The notes under the pieces were generated by a model, which was not told the DNA's origin, did no database searches, and was given only the letters and a program-made list of their open reading frames with translations. Below, one piece after another: positions 63,812 to 64,000 of a stretch of 64,000 bases of DNA. This DNA is from Alentia gelatinosa (Eukaryota > Annelida > Polychaeta > Phyllodocida > Polynoidae): positions 53,586,789-53,650,788 of the forward strand of contig OX465584.1 of assembly GCA_950022655.1 (NCBI GenBank). The letters are read 5' to 3'. The first letter of the stretch is position 1; every line of letters starts with the position of its first letter. The translations under genes were made by a program, and so were the position numbers.

Positions 63812-64000
63812 TTATATAGAACTGCATCGAGAATCTTATAAATAGACAATACTCCATGAGTTTGGATGGGCTGCAATCGTCATCGAGGCGAAGCCGAGTG
63901 ATGATTACGGCTCAGCCAAACAAGTGGAGTATTGTCTATTTTATGATTCAAGTGCGGTTCTGGATTTATCTTACCCCTTTCTATGACATTGAATATCATC
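63812..64000. mobile_element. Hairpin + TIR module (copy 3), cut by the window edge
   Basis: Same as copies 1 and 2 from TTATATAGAACTGCATCGAG to the window end inside the TTATCTTACCCC module. The array probably continues. Confidence 0.9.

Noticed and set aside
59773..63841. Ladder of 77-codon frames every 100 bp
   Set aside because: The 100-bp unit is not a multiple of three, so each frame ends at the same TAG. Only the 69-nt stop-free part in the exon 4 frame is considered meaningful.

Overview
This is eukaryotic nuclear DNA, most likely from an invertebrate animal. Coding exons have consensus GT/AG borders, a rhodopsin-type receptor is present, and most of the window is transposon-derived: CR1/L2-like and L1/Tx1-like LINEs, a DIRS-order tyrosine-recombinase retrotransposon, and many small inverted-repeat elements. 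The repeat mix would suit a lophotrochozoan such as a mollusc or brachiopod, but nothing in the sequence fixes the phylum. I found no tRNA, rRNA, CRISPR array or bacterial operon.

Three host loci on the + strand stand out. (1) A ten-helix EamA/DMT-type transporter lies in one coding exon (6832-7857) behind a clear splice acceptor. (2) A 910-residue class A GPCR-like receptor lies in one exon (33634-36366), with a third intracellular loop of about 600 residues. (3) A multi-exon gene of unknown function has a CpG-rich first exon near 42.4 kb and coding exons at 43947-45074, 49542-49648, 56098-56321 and 59433-59634. Their splice phases join cleanly and the gene continues beyond the window. A possible 51-codon two-exon gene lies at 29.27-29.60 kb.

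Region by region. 0-6 kb: a long minus-strand reading frame running off the left edge, a near-perfect 162-bp palindrome, a 188-bp tandem repeat and a dead LINE. 6-8 kb: the transporter. 8.6-13.2 kb: an esterase-like ORF and a nearly full-length LINE ORF2 with two amber stops. 13-22 kb: a tangle of L1-like LINE pieces in inverted arrangement, MITEs, and a 1.33-kb terminal-inverted-repeat element carrying a recurrent 16-bp motif. 22.2-26.6 kb: a GC-rich DIRS-type element (gag, RT-RNase H, tyrosine recombinase). 26.6-33 kb: MITEs and a 594-bp element with 87-bp terminal direct repeats and a perfect 7-bp target duplication. 33.5-36.6 kb: the receptor. 37-42 kb: hairpin elements and a purine tract of about 1.3 kb. 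42.4-64 kb: the unknown gene, its introns filled with MITEs and hairpin elements.

The most unusual structure is in that gene. Directly downstream of two successive exons lie two unrelated tandem arrays, and each array unit copies the 3' end of its own exon together with the 5' splice site: 19 units after exon 3 and 31 units of 100 bp after exon 4. Each exon-4 unit also has an AG upstream, which defines a possible 69-nt, phase-symmetrical, stop-free mini-exon. The exon-4 array is broken by hairpin modules inserted at the same base of the unit and has higher-order repeats.
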